The notes under the pieces were generated by a model, which had not been told where the DNA came from, ran no database searches, and saw nothing but the letters and a program-made list of their open reading frames with translations. The translations under genes were made by a program, and so were the position numbers. A stretch of DNA of 64,000 bases from Adineta steineri (Eukaryota; Rotifera; Eurotatoria; Adinetida; Adinetidae): NCBI GenBank assembly GCA_905250115.1, contig CAJNOI010000007.1, positions 1,099,566 through 1,163,565 on the forward strand, written 5' to 3'. Shown here one piece after another: positions 42,653 to 56,276 of this stretch (position 1 is its first letter; each line of letters starts with the position of its first letter).

Positions 42653-44381
42653 TGAGAAAAACTTTCAAACTTTCTTTTTTTCTAATCTTAAATCAAAGAT
42701 ATTTTATTTTAATATTATTTTATTTAAACTAGCCTATCAAGCAAACAAATCCAAGAAAACGACTTAATTAAAGAATAAAAATAAACAACATTGATCATCA
42801 TCGATACAAATGACTTCTTCTTCTTCTCGAAATATTTTTCATACAAAAAAATCCTTATTTTCACTTCATTCAAATTAATAAATTGTACTTGAATAAAAGT
42901 TTCTACAGCAATGTAATTAGTAGAATAATGTAAAGATAACAATAAGTAAGATTTCGTTTTTCTTTCAATAAACATACGTATACTGATATTTATTTAGGAC
43001 AATCAGTACAAAATATGTTTATTGGAAACAATCAAATTGAAACATGTTTTCCCCAGATACTATCTGTTCTACTTGACCTAAGATTTAACTTATACAATTC
43101 ATATTCAATCAAATATAATTTATACATAAGCTGTTAAATTGTTGATGAATACAAAATGTCAAAAGACTATATTTTTATCGTGTTTTTTAATCAATTGTAA
43201 TGCTGCTATATTTAAACAATCGAAAGTGCTATATTGTATTATTTCAATTAACATGATTTTGTTAAATAACATCAATGTTTATTCATTCACAAGAAAATAG
43301 TTTGTTATTGAGAAAGGAAAAATGAGTCGAACAACATTTATTTATCTGCAACGTTTACACATACACAAAAAACTAAATTATGATAATCTCATCATCTCCA
43401 ATAACATATGTGATAATTCAATTGAATATCATTTGGAAAATTTTTCATTAGAAAGAATAAAACAATGAAATCGATTGTTAATTAACAAATTGGAAAAATA
43501 TAGTGCTAGACAAAAGTTCTTGAAAATAAAATTCAGCTGGTCACTCTTGAAAAAAACAAAACATTCTTTTCAATTCATCAGTCATACTTGTTTTTATTCA
43601 TATGTGTGTATACATATCTGAAAGTAGACCGACATAAAGTCATTGATCTATATATATATGTACAGATTGTTTTGTTTCGGCTCATTTTGTATTTGAACAG
43701 AAGCGAAAAGAAAGTGATCACACGCTAGATTGATGAATATTTTATAGGTTAAATGACATATTGAAAATCTTCTCATCGAACAAACTGAAATAGAAGAAGA
43801 AAATTCCGTTTGTATATTTTAATGTAAAAAAAGAGTATTTAATATTGTTTATAATTGATTGTTCACATGGGATAAATCAACTTAGATCATGTGTAACTTA
43901 ATCAAATTTTTTTCATCTATCATTTTCTGACATAAACTTGATTTTATTTGTCCCTAATTGGCTCCTGTTTGGTCATTCTCTTGGATATATTTCTTTTTTT
44001 CCTTCTTTCGTTCGTTCTTCGATGACCGAAAGAAAAGAAAATAGGAGAAATTGGACGAACAAGAATGACGACGGCACTCTTCACATATAGACATCATATA
44101 CAACTTCATTTCTTCTTTCTCTCTTCGTTCAAATTGACAAGTCGATATATATATATATTTATATATGCCGAGGTAGTCAGGTATGCTATACAATCAAGTT
44201 AAATTTCTTTTTATTCTCTTCTAAATATTAAATATACATAATAGGGCGTTTCTTAAGAGTGTCCCACTGTGTTTATGATTAAATAATCCTCCAACATATC
44301 ATATTTCATATAATCCTTCTTTAAGACTATAAGACAAAGAAGAAGAAAAAAAAACAAACCGTTGGAATTTTCTATTTTAGA
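42653..44381. other. Intergenic, AT-rich, nothing recognised
   Basis: Upstream region of the plexin gene. ORFs on the minus strand (42724-42975, 43954-44193) show no family. No hairpins. Confidence 0.45.
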
Positions 44382-47300
44382 ATGTTTATTATTCTATTAA
44401 TTAGTTATTTATTTTTAACTATAAATGGAATATCAATCGATTTAATTGAAAAAGATTTAAATAATTCCATCGAAAAAATTCTTTTTCTAAATGATAATCT
44501 ATTAATTGGTACAGTTAATTATCTCCATAAATTATCTTCGAAAACTTTGAATAAAACAAATTTATCATTAGAATTATCAACACAATCATTTGATTATCAT
44601 TTTAAAATTTTATCGTTAATAAATAAAAATAATCTACTTCTATGTGGAACAGTTTATCAAGGTTATTGTCAAATATATGATGAAAATTTTCATTTAATTA
44701 TTAATTCATCATTACCAATTGTTGCAAATGATCCAATAAATAGTACAATTGGATTAATTATACCTGAGAAAAATCTCATTTATTTTGGTGTTACATATAC
44801 AAATGATGGAAATTATCGTTGGCAAATACCAAATATATCAGGACGTTCATTAAATTTAACAAATTTTATGAAAATTTTATCTGTGAATGATGATGATACA
44901 ATATCTCGGGATGATTTATCATTACGTTTTATGCCGCGACAACAAACAACATTTATTGTTCAATATATTTATTCATTTTATCGTGGAAATTATATTTATT
45001 TTTTAACAAATCAACCTTCTGATATTGAACAAACAAATATTATAACTAAAATTATACGTTTCTGTCGAAATACATCAAATTCTTTAATACGTTCATATAC
45101 AGAAATACCATTAGTTTGTTTAAATTCCGAATGGATATTAAAATCTGCTCAAACAATTCTTGATAATAATAATCAAATGATTTTAATTGGATTATTTGTT
45201 AAACGTGATGGGTCAATTGGAACGAATATTTGTTCATGGAAAATTCAAAATGAAATTGATAAAGCATTTTTAGATAATTATAAAAATTGTTATTCAATGG
45301 GTATTGGACAACGTGGGTTAAATTTTATTAAACCAAATGAACCTTGTAGAAAAGATGAAGTAAATAATTCAATCTTTTCTTATCAAAGAAAGTTTTTTTT
45401 TTGTTTTCATTTTTCTAGAGTTGGTCAATTGGAATGACAAATGATGATGATGATATATGTCCATGGATAATTAGTGATCGTTTACCTTATCCTGTAGGTG
45501 GGATAAGTCCTATTATTGGTCGACTATTTTATGAGAATTCACTTGAAAATTCGAGCGCTATGCAGCTGTATTCATTCGGTTCATCAATTCTCTTTTTACA
45601 AGGATTAACCAATGGTACTTTTAAATTGGTAAGTGTTTCATCAATCAAATCAAAACACATTCCATTTTAATAAAGAGACGCTCGTGTGTATATATATCTA
45701 CATACTCATTTCTCCTGAAGGGTGTCTACGATACAATTTGTATTGTCTGAATATTAAGAGTAGAGCAAAAAATCGCCCTAGGACATTTTCGTTTCACTTA
45801 AAATAATGTATATGGGTAGGAAAATATTGACAAAGGGTCAAATGACGCGATTAAAGACATGACATCTGTCTTTATCGTATTGATCAAACAAGAGAAAAAA
45901 TTTAAAGTTATATTTTTATTTCTAGGGTATATTTGATTTTCTACTGAATATAAATTGGATATATTCACATCAATTATCAACACAATTGCCAATTCTATCT
46001 GATATTGTATTTGATAATCGTACAGCAAGTTTTTTTCTTGCATCTGGATCAAAGGTATGATGAGAGAGAAAAGAAAAAGTGAATTCTTTTGTTTAAAAAT
46101 TGAATGACTTCATATAGATTTATCGTTTATCATTTGCTGGTGATTGTTCATCACGTTTGTCATGTGACGAGTGTTTGTCTTCATCAAATAATGTTTTTTG
46201 TGGGTGGTGTTCGACAACTGAACGGTAAGATAGATAGTTTATGGTGTGCACATTAACATATAAAGTTAGCAATTAAAACGAGCTGTTCTCTACATTTTAA
46301 ACACCCGTTGTGACATTGTCGATCAATGATACTATTAAAAAATAAAGTGTCATATAGAGCCAGCGGGTACGCCGATACTAATTGTTAGATGACCAAAATG
46401 GTTAATTCCGCTTCGGTGTATTTTATGCAATATAAAAAGAGAAAAAAAAAAGTGAAACGATCCATCTGTTATATAGCGATGAATGATTAACTCAAAGAAA
46501 AATGAACAATTTAAGAAAATTTTGTCTAGACTAAAAAAATGTTGAATATTTCCGTTTAATATAGGTGTACATTGTTAAGTGATTGTTCGATTAAATCATG
46601 GCAACAAGAGACCAATCAATGTACACAGATTATCAATATTAAACCACTGAATGCATCGATTGATCAAGATCAATGGGTTTGAAGAAAAACTTTATTATTA
46701 AGAAATATTCATTTGAATTTTGTTTTTTAGATAAATTTAACTTTATCACGATTACCATTATTAGAACATAATGAAATCTATCAATGTATTTTTGCAAATC
46801 AAATAATATCAGCAAATACACAAGCAATTAAATTAGATTATAATCGACTTTCATGTCCTACACCATCAAATTATTTGAAAAAATCTCATATACAAATGGG
46901 TATGATTTATTTGTTTTATAATAACATATAAAAATTAGAAATTCAATTTGATTTTTATCGAAAGAGAGAACAGGAAGAATGTAGATTGATTTAATCTATT
47001 TAAAAAAAATAACCATTTATTTAAGAGGATAAGCTATATGTATCGGTTGAGAAAAAGGTCAATTTAATCTTCAGTCAAGTGAAAAATTGATGCGTAAAAT
47101 TTTGAGAATAGCTTTAATTGATCCTTTTGTATCAGATTTATCTATTATTACATCACAGTTAAATTCTATAAAAAAAACTGTTAGAATAACAATGAATATT
47201 ATTTTATTGAAGTATGTAGAATTCTTTAATGAATATTGAATGAACTTCATAAGAAAACTGACATTTGAAAAAAAAGCTTATGATGAGTATAAATTCATTA

Positions 47301-50300
47301 TTACACTTATATTCAAGTTTTTAATGCAGATTTGTAATCTTGAACTAATATTCTATTTAATCGAAAAAAGAATTCAATTTCATTGTTATTATAGAGATAC
47401 AAAAGGCACATCTGTCGTCTATCGATTAGTCTCACTTGAACAATGCTTATGTATGATGAAATACTATAATTTGTATCTTTTTGTTCAACAAATTAGAGAT
47501 AAAATAAGTCATAATATTAAACTAAATGCTATCAAATGCAAATTAATCTTGATTATTATTACTACTATTGGAATTTTAAGGGAAGACAGATGGAGAAGAA
47601 GCCTGTAACTTTCGAACAAAAGTTAATAGCGACTTGCGATTTCCACTATTCGATAGAAAACAAGTAACGCTCTCAGCTCTTTCTCGTAGTAACGGTGTTC
47701 TGCAATGCTACGAGACCTTTTGCTTACATAACTTGCAAATACAAACATCAGATTCGTGTTCCCTGATCTCAAAAACCGTTTCGTCAAATTTTATAAAAAA
47801 AATAGTCCTTCGTTTAAAAAAAGCGTTTTTCAAAAACATTTAAAAAAATTAACATTAGATTCGAAGTCCCTGCATCGAAATACCTCTAGAAATGTCTTTT
47901 TCTAAAAATGGGTTTTCGATGTTTTTTTGACCCTGCGGACACACAAGCAATCAAACAAACAATTTATTCTTGCAACACTCTTCTCTAGGAAAAAGAGAAT
48001 AGTTTCCCAAAGTACTTTTTCAAGCAAATTTTAGTGGAAGAAATGACCGAATTGTCCAGAGAATTTTTTTCGGCAGTTTTGTAGCTCATTGGAAAAGAGA
48101 AAAAAACCATTCGGAACAAAGCTAACCTCAAAAAAGTTCTTTCGGAAACCAGTTTCATACATCGATATTCCTCTACTCAATTATTCTTTTGCCCACTTTC
48201 GTTTTAAATTTCAATAGTGGTAAAATGTATTTATAGGAAACAAATTTCAAGTACGTTTATCCGTGATAAAATGGCCATCGAATACAAGTATTGCAACAAT
48301 ACCTGAATTTACATTTTATGATTGTTCATCGTATTTATCATGTGAATCTTGTCGATCTGAAAAAGGATGTCAATGGTGTTCAGATCGCTGTTCATCAGTT
48401 TGTACTGAAAAATCTTCAATACAATGTCCATCATTTAATCTTCGAAATTCTTCCAATATATTTATTGAATCTGGACAATCCATTGATATTCCTTTACAAT
48501 TTTCTAATATAATTAAATCTACACTTGAATGTCGTTTAAATGAAACAATATCTGGTTTTATTGATGAAAATAACATCTGCCATATTTCAAAAATTCCTGA
48601 AATAAATACTGATAACAATCAAATGACATATTTATCAATATATGAAAATAATCTATCAATTGGTATTCCCATAAAAATGTTTATTTATCGTTGTGATCTT
48701 TATGATTCATGTGATAAATGTCAATTACATGTAACATGTTCATGGTGTCAAGGTAAATGTTTATCAAAAAAAGATAATCAATGTTCAATAAATACTCCAT
48801 GTACATCATTAAAAATCAAAGATTTTTATCCAAAAATTCTTCCATTAAATAGTGAAACATTTGTAACAATTTATTTAAATGATATAATAGGTGAGAAAAT
48901 TAATGAAATAACATTAGCTGATATACCTTGTCTAATAATAAAAATCTCAAATCGAATTGAATGTCAATCAAATCGATCGAATTCATCTCGACATGGTCCA
49001 ATTAAAATTCAATTAGATAATTCAATTATTATTTTTTCAAAAGATTCGATTGAATATCGTCAATCATCAATAATTTCATTTAATCCATTAATTGTCTATG
49101 AATTTGGTGGACAAATTTTAACTATAACTGGAAATAATTTACTTATTGGAAGTTCACAACAAATATTTATTGGAAATTTTCAATGTATAACAATAAAAAA
49201 ATCAATAACAAATGTTTTAACATGTCGTTTACCATCATTATCATCAGGATTTTATAATGTTACCGTTCTGATAGATGGAAAAACAGTTCTAAATAATGGA
49301 ATTCATTTAAAAGTAACACCTAATCCAATTGTTCAAGATATTAATCCAATTACAAGTTTTGCCAGGTAATTTGAATTCGAAATAGGCGTGGCACCGTTAC
49401 TTTTGTTGTCTAGCGTGATTTTCGAGGACGTTTGCGCATCTGGTCAAACTGTTTTGATGCCAGGTTATAGATCTCAGTGAGAGCTATAACTTTGCTCTCA
49501 AGGCCACCTCTTGATATTGCTTACGAGCGAAGCTATGGAGGTAAAATGAACAAAAAAATAAGTTACTTTACTAGTAACTGAGTAACTTCTTGATTTTACC
49601 TCCATAGCTTCGCTCGTAAGCAATATCGAGAGGTGGCCTTGAGAGCAAAGTTATAGCTCTCACTGAGATCTATAACCTGGCATCAAAACAGTTTGACCAG
49701 GTGTGAAAACGTCCTTGGAAATCACCCTAGACAAAAAAGCAACGCAAAGTAAAGGTGCCGCCACCCCTAAATTCGAAAAACCATCGAAAATGCATTTTGC
49801 GTATATTCTCATTTACCGTTTTCTTTTTTTTCTAATTTTAGTGGTGGCCGATTAATAACTATTCGTGGAATGTATTTTGGATCTGCACAATCGATAATAG
49901 TTGAATTTTCCTATCGAAAATGGAATGCAAAATTACAAGTATTTATATTCACTATCAAGATTTTATTTCATTTTTTTTAATTTATAGATAATTCCGGATA
50001 ATATCATATCATCCGATGATGGATTAATATCATCATTTAATTTTCGTACACCAGGAATTCCAAGTTCATCCGATGAATTTAATTCTCCACCAGTTGATAT
50101 AAATTTTTCACTTGATTTTGATGATTCAATATTATTACCAAATTTAATACAATTTCATTATATATCAGATGTTTTATTAAATGTATCAACAATTCCACCA
50201 ACATTACCATATACAGGTGAAGAACTTAAATTACAAGTAGAAAATTTAACTGAAGCAGCATCAATGGAAGATATTGAATTATTTATTGGTTGTACTGAAT

Positions 50301-53300
50301 GTAAACTTAAAACATTTACATCAAAAGGAATAACATGTCAACCACCATCAAAATTATTAATAAATACACCATTACTTTTAAATAATCAACAACATCAAGG
50401 TTTGTTTTCTATTCATAGAATTAAAAAGAGATTTTATATTTATTTTTTCTAGTCGATTGTACTGTATATAATTCTTCAATTAGTCCAATTCGTTTTCGTA
50501 TTGGTTTTCGTGAATATTTAATTGGTTATTTATCATATATTCATGTAACATCATCACGATATTCCGTTGCTACAATTATTTATTTATCATTAGCTAGTTG
50601 TCTATTAACAATTGCTTTACTTACATTTGCTATTTGTTTATATATTAAATTACGAAATTCAAAAGAAAAAAGTTCTTCTTTGTCACCAATAAGACCTATT
50701 GAACAAAATGAAAAAGCATTTTGGTCAACATCAACATCAGCAGCTGCTGGTCCTTATTATCAAGTCTATGAACAAATTTCATCGTCATCATCACATCAAA
50801 ATACATTAACACGTGCACCTTTACTTGTTTGTCCATATCATCAACATTATAAACAAGATTATTCAACATTATCATTAATGCAACAATTACAAAGCAAAGC
50901 ACCTGTTTTAACTACAATATCAATTGAACATGAACAATTAAAAAAATTAATATATACATCGGATGTTAAGTAAGCAAAAAAAATAATACAATTTCATATT
51001 TTTGTTTTCTACTTATTCTTAAGAATTATTCAAAAGAATAGAAGCCATAGTTGAGTCAGAGGGTAGTAATACAATCAAATGTGTTAAGTTAAATAAGATT
51101 ATATCATTAATTTGATTTACGAATAAATCTCATTATCCGATATTCTCTGTCTGAGCTTATGAGGGAACCTTTCCAGATGTTGATCTCGGATTTCAACTAT
51201 TTTCCGGCCCATAAGTACTATGTAGTGCCCTAATAAAAACCCTAAAAGGATTTAAGTTGATATTCATTCCTTCAAAGGTTATGACCATTTTACTGAATTT
51301 TCGATCTAGTCCTGGGTATAGATCGGGAAAACCTAAATAACGAATTTCCAAGTGAAATTTCGCCCATAGATAGATATAATGATCCTAAGAATATCCTGAA
51401 AGTTTCAGGCAAAAAGAATCGTTCGTTATCGAGATATCGAATTTTTAAAATATACTCGCTTGCCGCAGATCAGTCATAGGAACCGAGTTCACTTGGAAAT
51501 TTGATATCTCAATAACGGGCGATTCTTTTTGCCTGAAACTTTCAGAATATTCTTAGGATCCTTATATCTATCTATGGGCGAAATTTCACTTCGAAATTCG
51601 TTATTTAGATTTTCCCGATCTATACCCAGGACCAGGTCGAAAATTCAGTAAAATGGCCATAACCTTTGAAGGAATGAATATCAAGTCAAATCCTTTTATG
51701 GTTTTTATTAGGGTACTACCTAGTACTAATGAGCCGGAAAATAATTGAAATCCGAGACCAACACTTGAAAAGGTTCCCTCGTTAGTGCTTAGAGAAAAGT
51801 TCTCAAAGAGATCGTACCGTTGAGTTCTTCTTTTGACTTGTAAACATTTTATTAGATTTCCAGTGTATTTATAGAATATAACGATAAAAAGTTTAAACTC
51901 AAGCGGAAGAGTTTTTCTTAAGATATCATAGAATTAAATACCAAACTATTTCTAGAGCTTCTGCAGGAAAGAAATGATTTCTTGCTACTGTATTATCTCA
52001 ATATGAAAAGATCTATTTCAGCTGAATTTTTCATGCATCACGGAGAGACTAAAAATGTCCATATGTCAAGGAAAAAAAGAGCCAACGGTACGAATTTTTC
52101 CCTACATTGAATTTGAACCGAGAGTATCAACTGAAAACTTTTCCTCATTAGTTTTTAATCCAGAACAGATGAGGCTTTCTCTAGAACGAATAATTTAGAT
52201 CCTCTTTATCTAACGTATTTGTTTTCAATTTAGATCAAATTCATCAAATCTTCGTCAATCAATGGAATTATTTTATGATTTACTTGGCATGACCCCATTT
52301 TCTGAAGCATTTATTGATGAATTAATAAAAAATGATTGTAATGATTTATTAAAATGTTATATCTATATCTATCGTTATAATCCATCAAATTTAAAATCAT
52401 TTCCAATAACACGTCAAATAACATATTTAAAATTAATTTCATCATTATTATTTCAATCTAAAACAAATTCAATTGAAATATTTCATATATTTGATAAATT
52501 ACTTGATTCATTAATAAATTATCTTGATTGTGGACCATGTGATCAATTATTAAATCGTTCAATAAATTCTTTATCATCCTCAACATTATTATTAATACCA
52601 AATTTTGAATATAATTCAATTGATTTATCAATAAATTATGAAAATCTTTTACGTTTTCATCTTTCTGTATTTGATTGTGATACAATTGATCAAGTAAAAA
52701 CAAAATTAATTCATTATTTAAATTCCTATGAACAAACTTCATATGAACAAATTGATTTATCAATTTCACCATTAAATATTTGTTCCTGTACACAACAAAT
52801 ACCAATATTAAAACAATATTCAATAAATTCAACGATAATATGTCGAAAAAAAACTTCATGGAATTTATCATCGGAAAGAAAATCTCATTATCAATATCAT
52901 TTATGTCAAGAAAATGATTTAATTAAAGATGAAAATCTTATCTTAAAACAATTAATACAAAATAAAAAATATTTCAATGAAATTTTATTAAATTTCTATA
53001 AAGAAATTCTCAATGGATTAAATTTCATCACAATCGATAATAAATCTCAAGATTTATTTAAACAATACATACAATTAATAAGTGATCTTATACGACAAAT
53101 AAATCATTTAATGTTATCTAGATCAACATGTCCAATAATTCAATCTTGTTTAAATGTTATTGCTGATGGTTTAGAATTTATTTTTCAAACAAAAAATTCT
53201 TTTTCAAAAGAAATTCAAATTTTATTTGAAGATGAGAAAAAATATTTTTCTTCATTTAATACAAATCTATTTCAATTATCTTCATATCCGTTGAGAAATT

Positions 53301-53567
53301 CTTTATTATCATCATTAGATATTCGATCATTAATACTTGCTGATGATACTTCAATTGATTGTCTTTTTAAACTTTATCAATTTTATGAATTACATAGTGA
53401 ATCGGTATGTTTTTTTTTCTTCTGGAAGAAAAAAGATTTTATTTATTTTTTTTTAATAGATTAATCAACATATTGGAGAAAATCATGTCAGTGTTTTATT
53501 ACCTGTTCATCATCTACTAGTACAAATTCGTCAATTAATTAATTCAGATACAATTACAATTATTTGA
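44382..53567 (+). CDS. Plexin (semaphorin receptor), divergent
   Basis: About 12 exons, roughly 1,700 residues. A signal peptide (MFIILLISYLFLTINGISI) is followed by a sema domain. Three PSI cysteine modules follow: CDECLSSSNNVFCGWC (46160-46210), CESCRSEKGCQWC (about 48345), CDKCQLHVTCSWCQGKC (about 48715). Then come IPT folds (for example GGQILTITGNNLLIGS and GGRLITIRGMYFGS), a membrane segment at about 50560-50650 (ATIIYLSLASCLLTIALLTF), and a cytoplasmic part. In the latter, FDCDTIDQVKTKLIHYL matches the plexin Rho-binding region (LDCDTI.Q.KEK). The GAP part is very divergent; I could not place its arginine fingers. Plexins guide cell migration and axons. Three introns are expanded by repeats (46901-48236, 49366-49841, 50969-52232). 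Exon ends were placed by frame only. Confidence 0.8.
47640..47870 (-). repeat. Dispersed repeat in plexin intron, minus-strand copy
   Basis: Reverse complement shares phrases with 40040-40300. It lies in the 1.3-kb plexin intron 46901-48236. Confidence 0.6.
49383..49769. mobile_element. Foldback MITE with 9-bp target duplication, in plexin intron
   Basis: 387 bp. The two arms of about 165 bp are nearly perfect inverted copies (GATGCCAGGTTATAGATCTC and its complement, GAGCGAAGCTATGGAGGTAA and its complement) around a loop of about 45 bp. Ends TAGGCGTGGC and, in reverse complement, TAGGGGTGGC. AATTCGAAA flanks both sides (49374-49382, 49770-49778). A 9-bp duplication suggests a Mutator-like origin. 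Confidence 0.8.
51143..51797. mobile_element. Long foldback element in plexin intron
   Basis: About 655 bp with arms of about 300 bp that are imperfect inverted copies: GAGGGAACCTTTCCAG... at the left and ...CTTGAAAAGGTTCCCTC at the right, GATCGGGAAAACCTAAATAACG against its complement, and GCCTGAAACTTTCAG in the inner arms. Arms meet around 51450-51500. No clear target duplication. Further inverted phrases (GATCGTACCGTTGAG, CCAACGGTACGAA) follow in the same intron. Confidence 0.7.
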
Positions 53568-54213
53568 ATATGTCTTACAAATTTCAAATATGAAGAGTAT
53601 TTTTTTTGTTAAACATTTGTGATTTCATTATCAATAAACCTTTTTCTTTTTGTTCGTTTTTCTTTTTTGTATAAAAAATAAATAAATGTTTCATATATTG
53701 ACATTAATTCAAACCTATTGAAGATTATCTGTTCTTTCATCTTAAAGAAAACGGAAGTAATTTAAATTCGATTGTTTCTAGAAGATTTCTACAAAATATA
53801 ATATTACATTATGACTCTATTCCCTTGCTTTGTATTGTCGCTACAGAGCAATCGAGGGTTTTGTAGAAAACAACTCAGTACTGGAAAAGTGTGTGTTGTG
53901 GTGTACTGATAATACCACCATATTTTTTCTTTCTTCTGCAATTTCTTATGGAGTGTTATAGGACAAACAGCGGTCGCCAGAGCTGCAAATAAAGATAATG
54001 TTGCATTATATTATGTCCCAGAAAATTTTTGTATTGATAGAGATTGAATATATTTAATAATTAAAAATTCATGAGCGATTAAAAAACAATATAATTATTA
54101 TAAATGTGCTTACACATCAGTCTAAACTCTGATTTGTTTTTGCTATTTCTTCATTTAAAAATATAGATAAAATTCATTGTAAATATGATGTGTTTAGGTT
54201 TTTCATTAGTTGT
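53568..54213. other. Convergent region between plexin and EF-hand genes
   Basis: 3' regions of both genes; nothing else seen. Confidence 0.4.
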
Positions 54214-54507
54214 TTAATTTGAATGTGGATGCGACGGTTGTACTACTTGATCATCATTGCTTACAATCATGTTTTCAGATGCAAAATCCCATATTGACTT
54301 CATATTTTGACAGAACTCATCAAAAGAATATTTTTCATCATCATCATCATCCGTAACAAGATATTCATCAACTTCATTTTCTGGTAAGCCCCATTGAATT
54401 AATAATTTTTGTAATTCAAATCCATTGGAATCCCTATTCAAACAATCGAAAATAAAACTTGCTTTTGCTTTATTTGCTTTGATTTTATCTTCTCTTTTCA
54501 GATTCAT
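54214..54507 (-). CDS. Small EF-hand-like protein
   Basis: A single exon of 97 codons. Residues about 19-34 (FIFDCLNRDSNGFELQKL) and 52-69 (TDDDDDEKYSFDEFCQNM) look like two EF-hand loops with flanking helices; the first has N-R-D-S-N-G and the second D-D-D-D-D-E...F-D-E. Loop spacing is not textbook, so Ca2+ binding of each loop is uncertain. There is no signal or membrane segment. The acidic tail ends PSHPHSN. The start at 54507 lies just outside the left end of the 1.7-kb segmental duplication, and the second copy of that duplication lacks this gene. Confidence 0.55.
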   Translation of the reverse strand: MNLKREDKIKANKAKASFIFDCLNRDSNGFELQKLLIQWGLPENEVDEYLVTDDDDDEKYSFDEFCQNMKSIWDFASENMIVSNDDQVVQPSHPHSN

Positions 54508-55180
54508 GGATGTTTCACCTAAACGCCATATATGTCTATAGAATTCATCCTCTTTATTTTATTTCCATTGGGTATTGCAATCTGTTGTTGATTATGTGAC
54601 AATTTTTACAAATGGTTCTTTTTATTCAACATTTGTATCTTACAAAAATCTTTTTGGTATTTATTGATTTCTCTATGACAGATCAACAGTCACTGAGTTG
54701 ATTATTATATATTATAGATTATACGAAATAAATTAGAAATCTTTGAATTTTCTATACAAAAATTATTTTTGTTTTCTCAATTATATATTGGATTCTCACA
54801 GAAATTTTTATTAGATATACATTATTGATAGTTTATGTACTGAGCATTCAATGATAATAATTAATTCAATTTAACAATTTAAAATTGACACAGAACATAT
54901 TTATATTAGTTTATTGTTATTATTAGATAAAGAAATTCGAAATGAATTGTCTACAATGGAAAATATACTGAATCAAAAGAAGAAAATAAATCTTTCTATC
55001 GGATTACAAACTTTATTTACAACGAAAAACAGAAATACGTAGAAAATAATGATATCGAAAATTCTATCATTCCGATGTACGTAATTATTATATTCATGGA
55101 TTTATCCAATCAAATTTTACATATTGCGTCGTTGGTGATGTAAACATCAGCTGATTCATAATAATGATCATTAGGTACAC

Positions 55181-55280
55181 GAACATTCGATTGTTTTTTT
55201 GTAAACATGAATGATATAACGAATGGTCATGCTCCGCAAACTTTATTTGGCTAGCATGTCAATTTGTTACGAACATTCGT
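55181..55280. promoter_or_regulatory. Two heat-shock-element-like dimers
   Basis: GAACATTC (GAAnnTTC) occurs at 55181 and again at 55271, upstream of the gene at 55548. Two units each are below a full three-unit HSE. Confidence 0.35.
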
Positions 55281-55457
55281 TGACAAGATACATATTGAGT
55301 GAGTAATCGAAAGTTTTGTGTATATTTTTAATGATTAAATATTTTTATTTGAAAGAAACCTTTTAGAGATTCATTGATTTGATACGCATGATAACTTTTT
55401 GTACTTTTTTACAAAATTATGATAATTAGTCAAGGGAGAAAGGATAAAAGTTAAGGG

Positions 55458-55465
55458 TATAAATA
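55458..55465 (+). promoter_or_regulatory. TATA box
   Basis: TATAAATA 90 bp before the ATG at 55548; conserved in the duplicate at 59555. Confidence 0.6.
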
Positions 55466-55547
55466 CGTTCTAAAATTCTCATTCATACATACAGATCGGT
55501 GTTTCTCTTTTTTACAGTTTATTCTTAACGTACAGTACATACCAATA

Positions 55548-55829
55548 ATGTTCAACGGTCATCATCATCATCATCATGGTCACCATGGAATGGGAATGGG
55601 TGGACAAGGAATGGGTGGCTTCGGTCAACAAGGAATGGGAATGGGTGGGTACGGTCAACAAGGAATGGGAATGGGTGGTTACGGTCAACAAGGAATGGGA
55701 ATGGGTGGCTTCGGCGGACAACAAATGGGTGGCTTCGGCCAACCAGGAATGGGAATGGGTGGTTTCGGTGGACAACAAATGGGTGGAATGGGTGGCTTCG
55801 GCGGACAAGGAATGGGCGGTTACTATTAA
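55548..55829 (+). CDS. His/Met/Gly-rich small protein, copy 1
   Basis: A single exon of 93 codons. The N-terminus MFNGHHHHHHGHHGMGMGG has eight His; the rest is tandem variants of GMGMGG(Y/F)GQQ and GGQQMGG, ending GMGGYY. There is no charged residue and no hydrophobic segment. The copy at 59645 differs in repeat number. A His cluster with many Met could bind copper or other metals; Gly/Met/Gln repeats suggest a disordered or assembling protein. Neither is shown by the sequence. The TATA box and heat-shock-element-like sites upstream suggest inducible transcription. Family unknown. Confidence 0.7.
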   Translation: MFNGHHHHHHGHHGMGMGGQGMGGFGQQGMGMGGYGQQGMGMGGYGQQGMGMGGFGGQQMGGFGQPGMGMGGFGGQQMGGMGGFGGQGMGGYY

Positions 55830-56276
55830 ATTTCCCATTGATTTACATTATAAATATCAAAAAATGTGTATTAGTACGATTCGATATTAGATTCTTTGTT
55901 TTGTAATACAATATTATACAATTTTGATAGTTTAAATCAATAAAAAAATTCTATTTGAAGTAAAATCCTCTTTTCTTCTAACTTGTATAAAAATCAATCA
56001 CAAATCTTACGAAATATCGAAGAAACGTACTCAACCGATTGCTGTTCTCTAAAAAACGATATGTATCTTTATGACTAAGCTATCATGTGAGGTAAAGTAA
56101 AATATTTTTTATTACAAAAATGAACGATTGCAATCTCCTAAATAAAACATAAAATATTGATCATATATCACTATTTTTTATTATAAACAATTTTATCTCT
56201 TTATTTTTCGCATGTATGGTCATATACCTATCACTGAAATTATTATTATTAAAGAAAATGTAAATATGAATATGAT
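55830..56276. other. 3' region of the small protein, nothing else seen
   Basis: Contains AATAAA (55939-55944) as a probable polyadenylation signal. Duplicated at 59891-60330. Confidence 0.5.

Noticed and set aside
47240-47608. 122-codon ORF on plus strand
   Set aside because: Lies in a plexin intron in repeat sequence; no family pattern.
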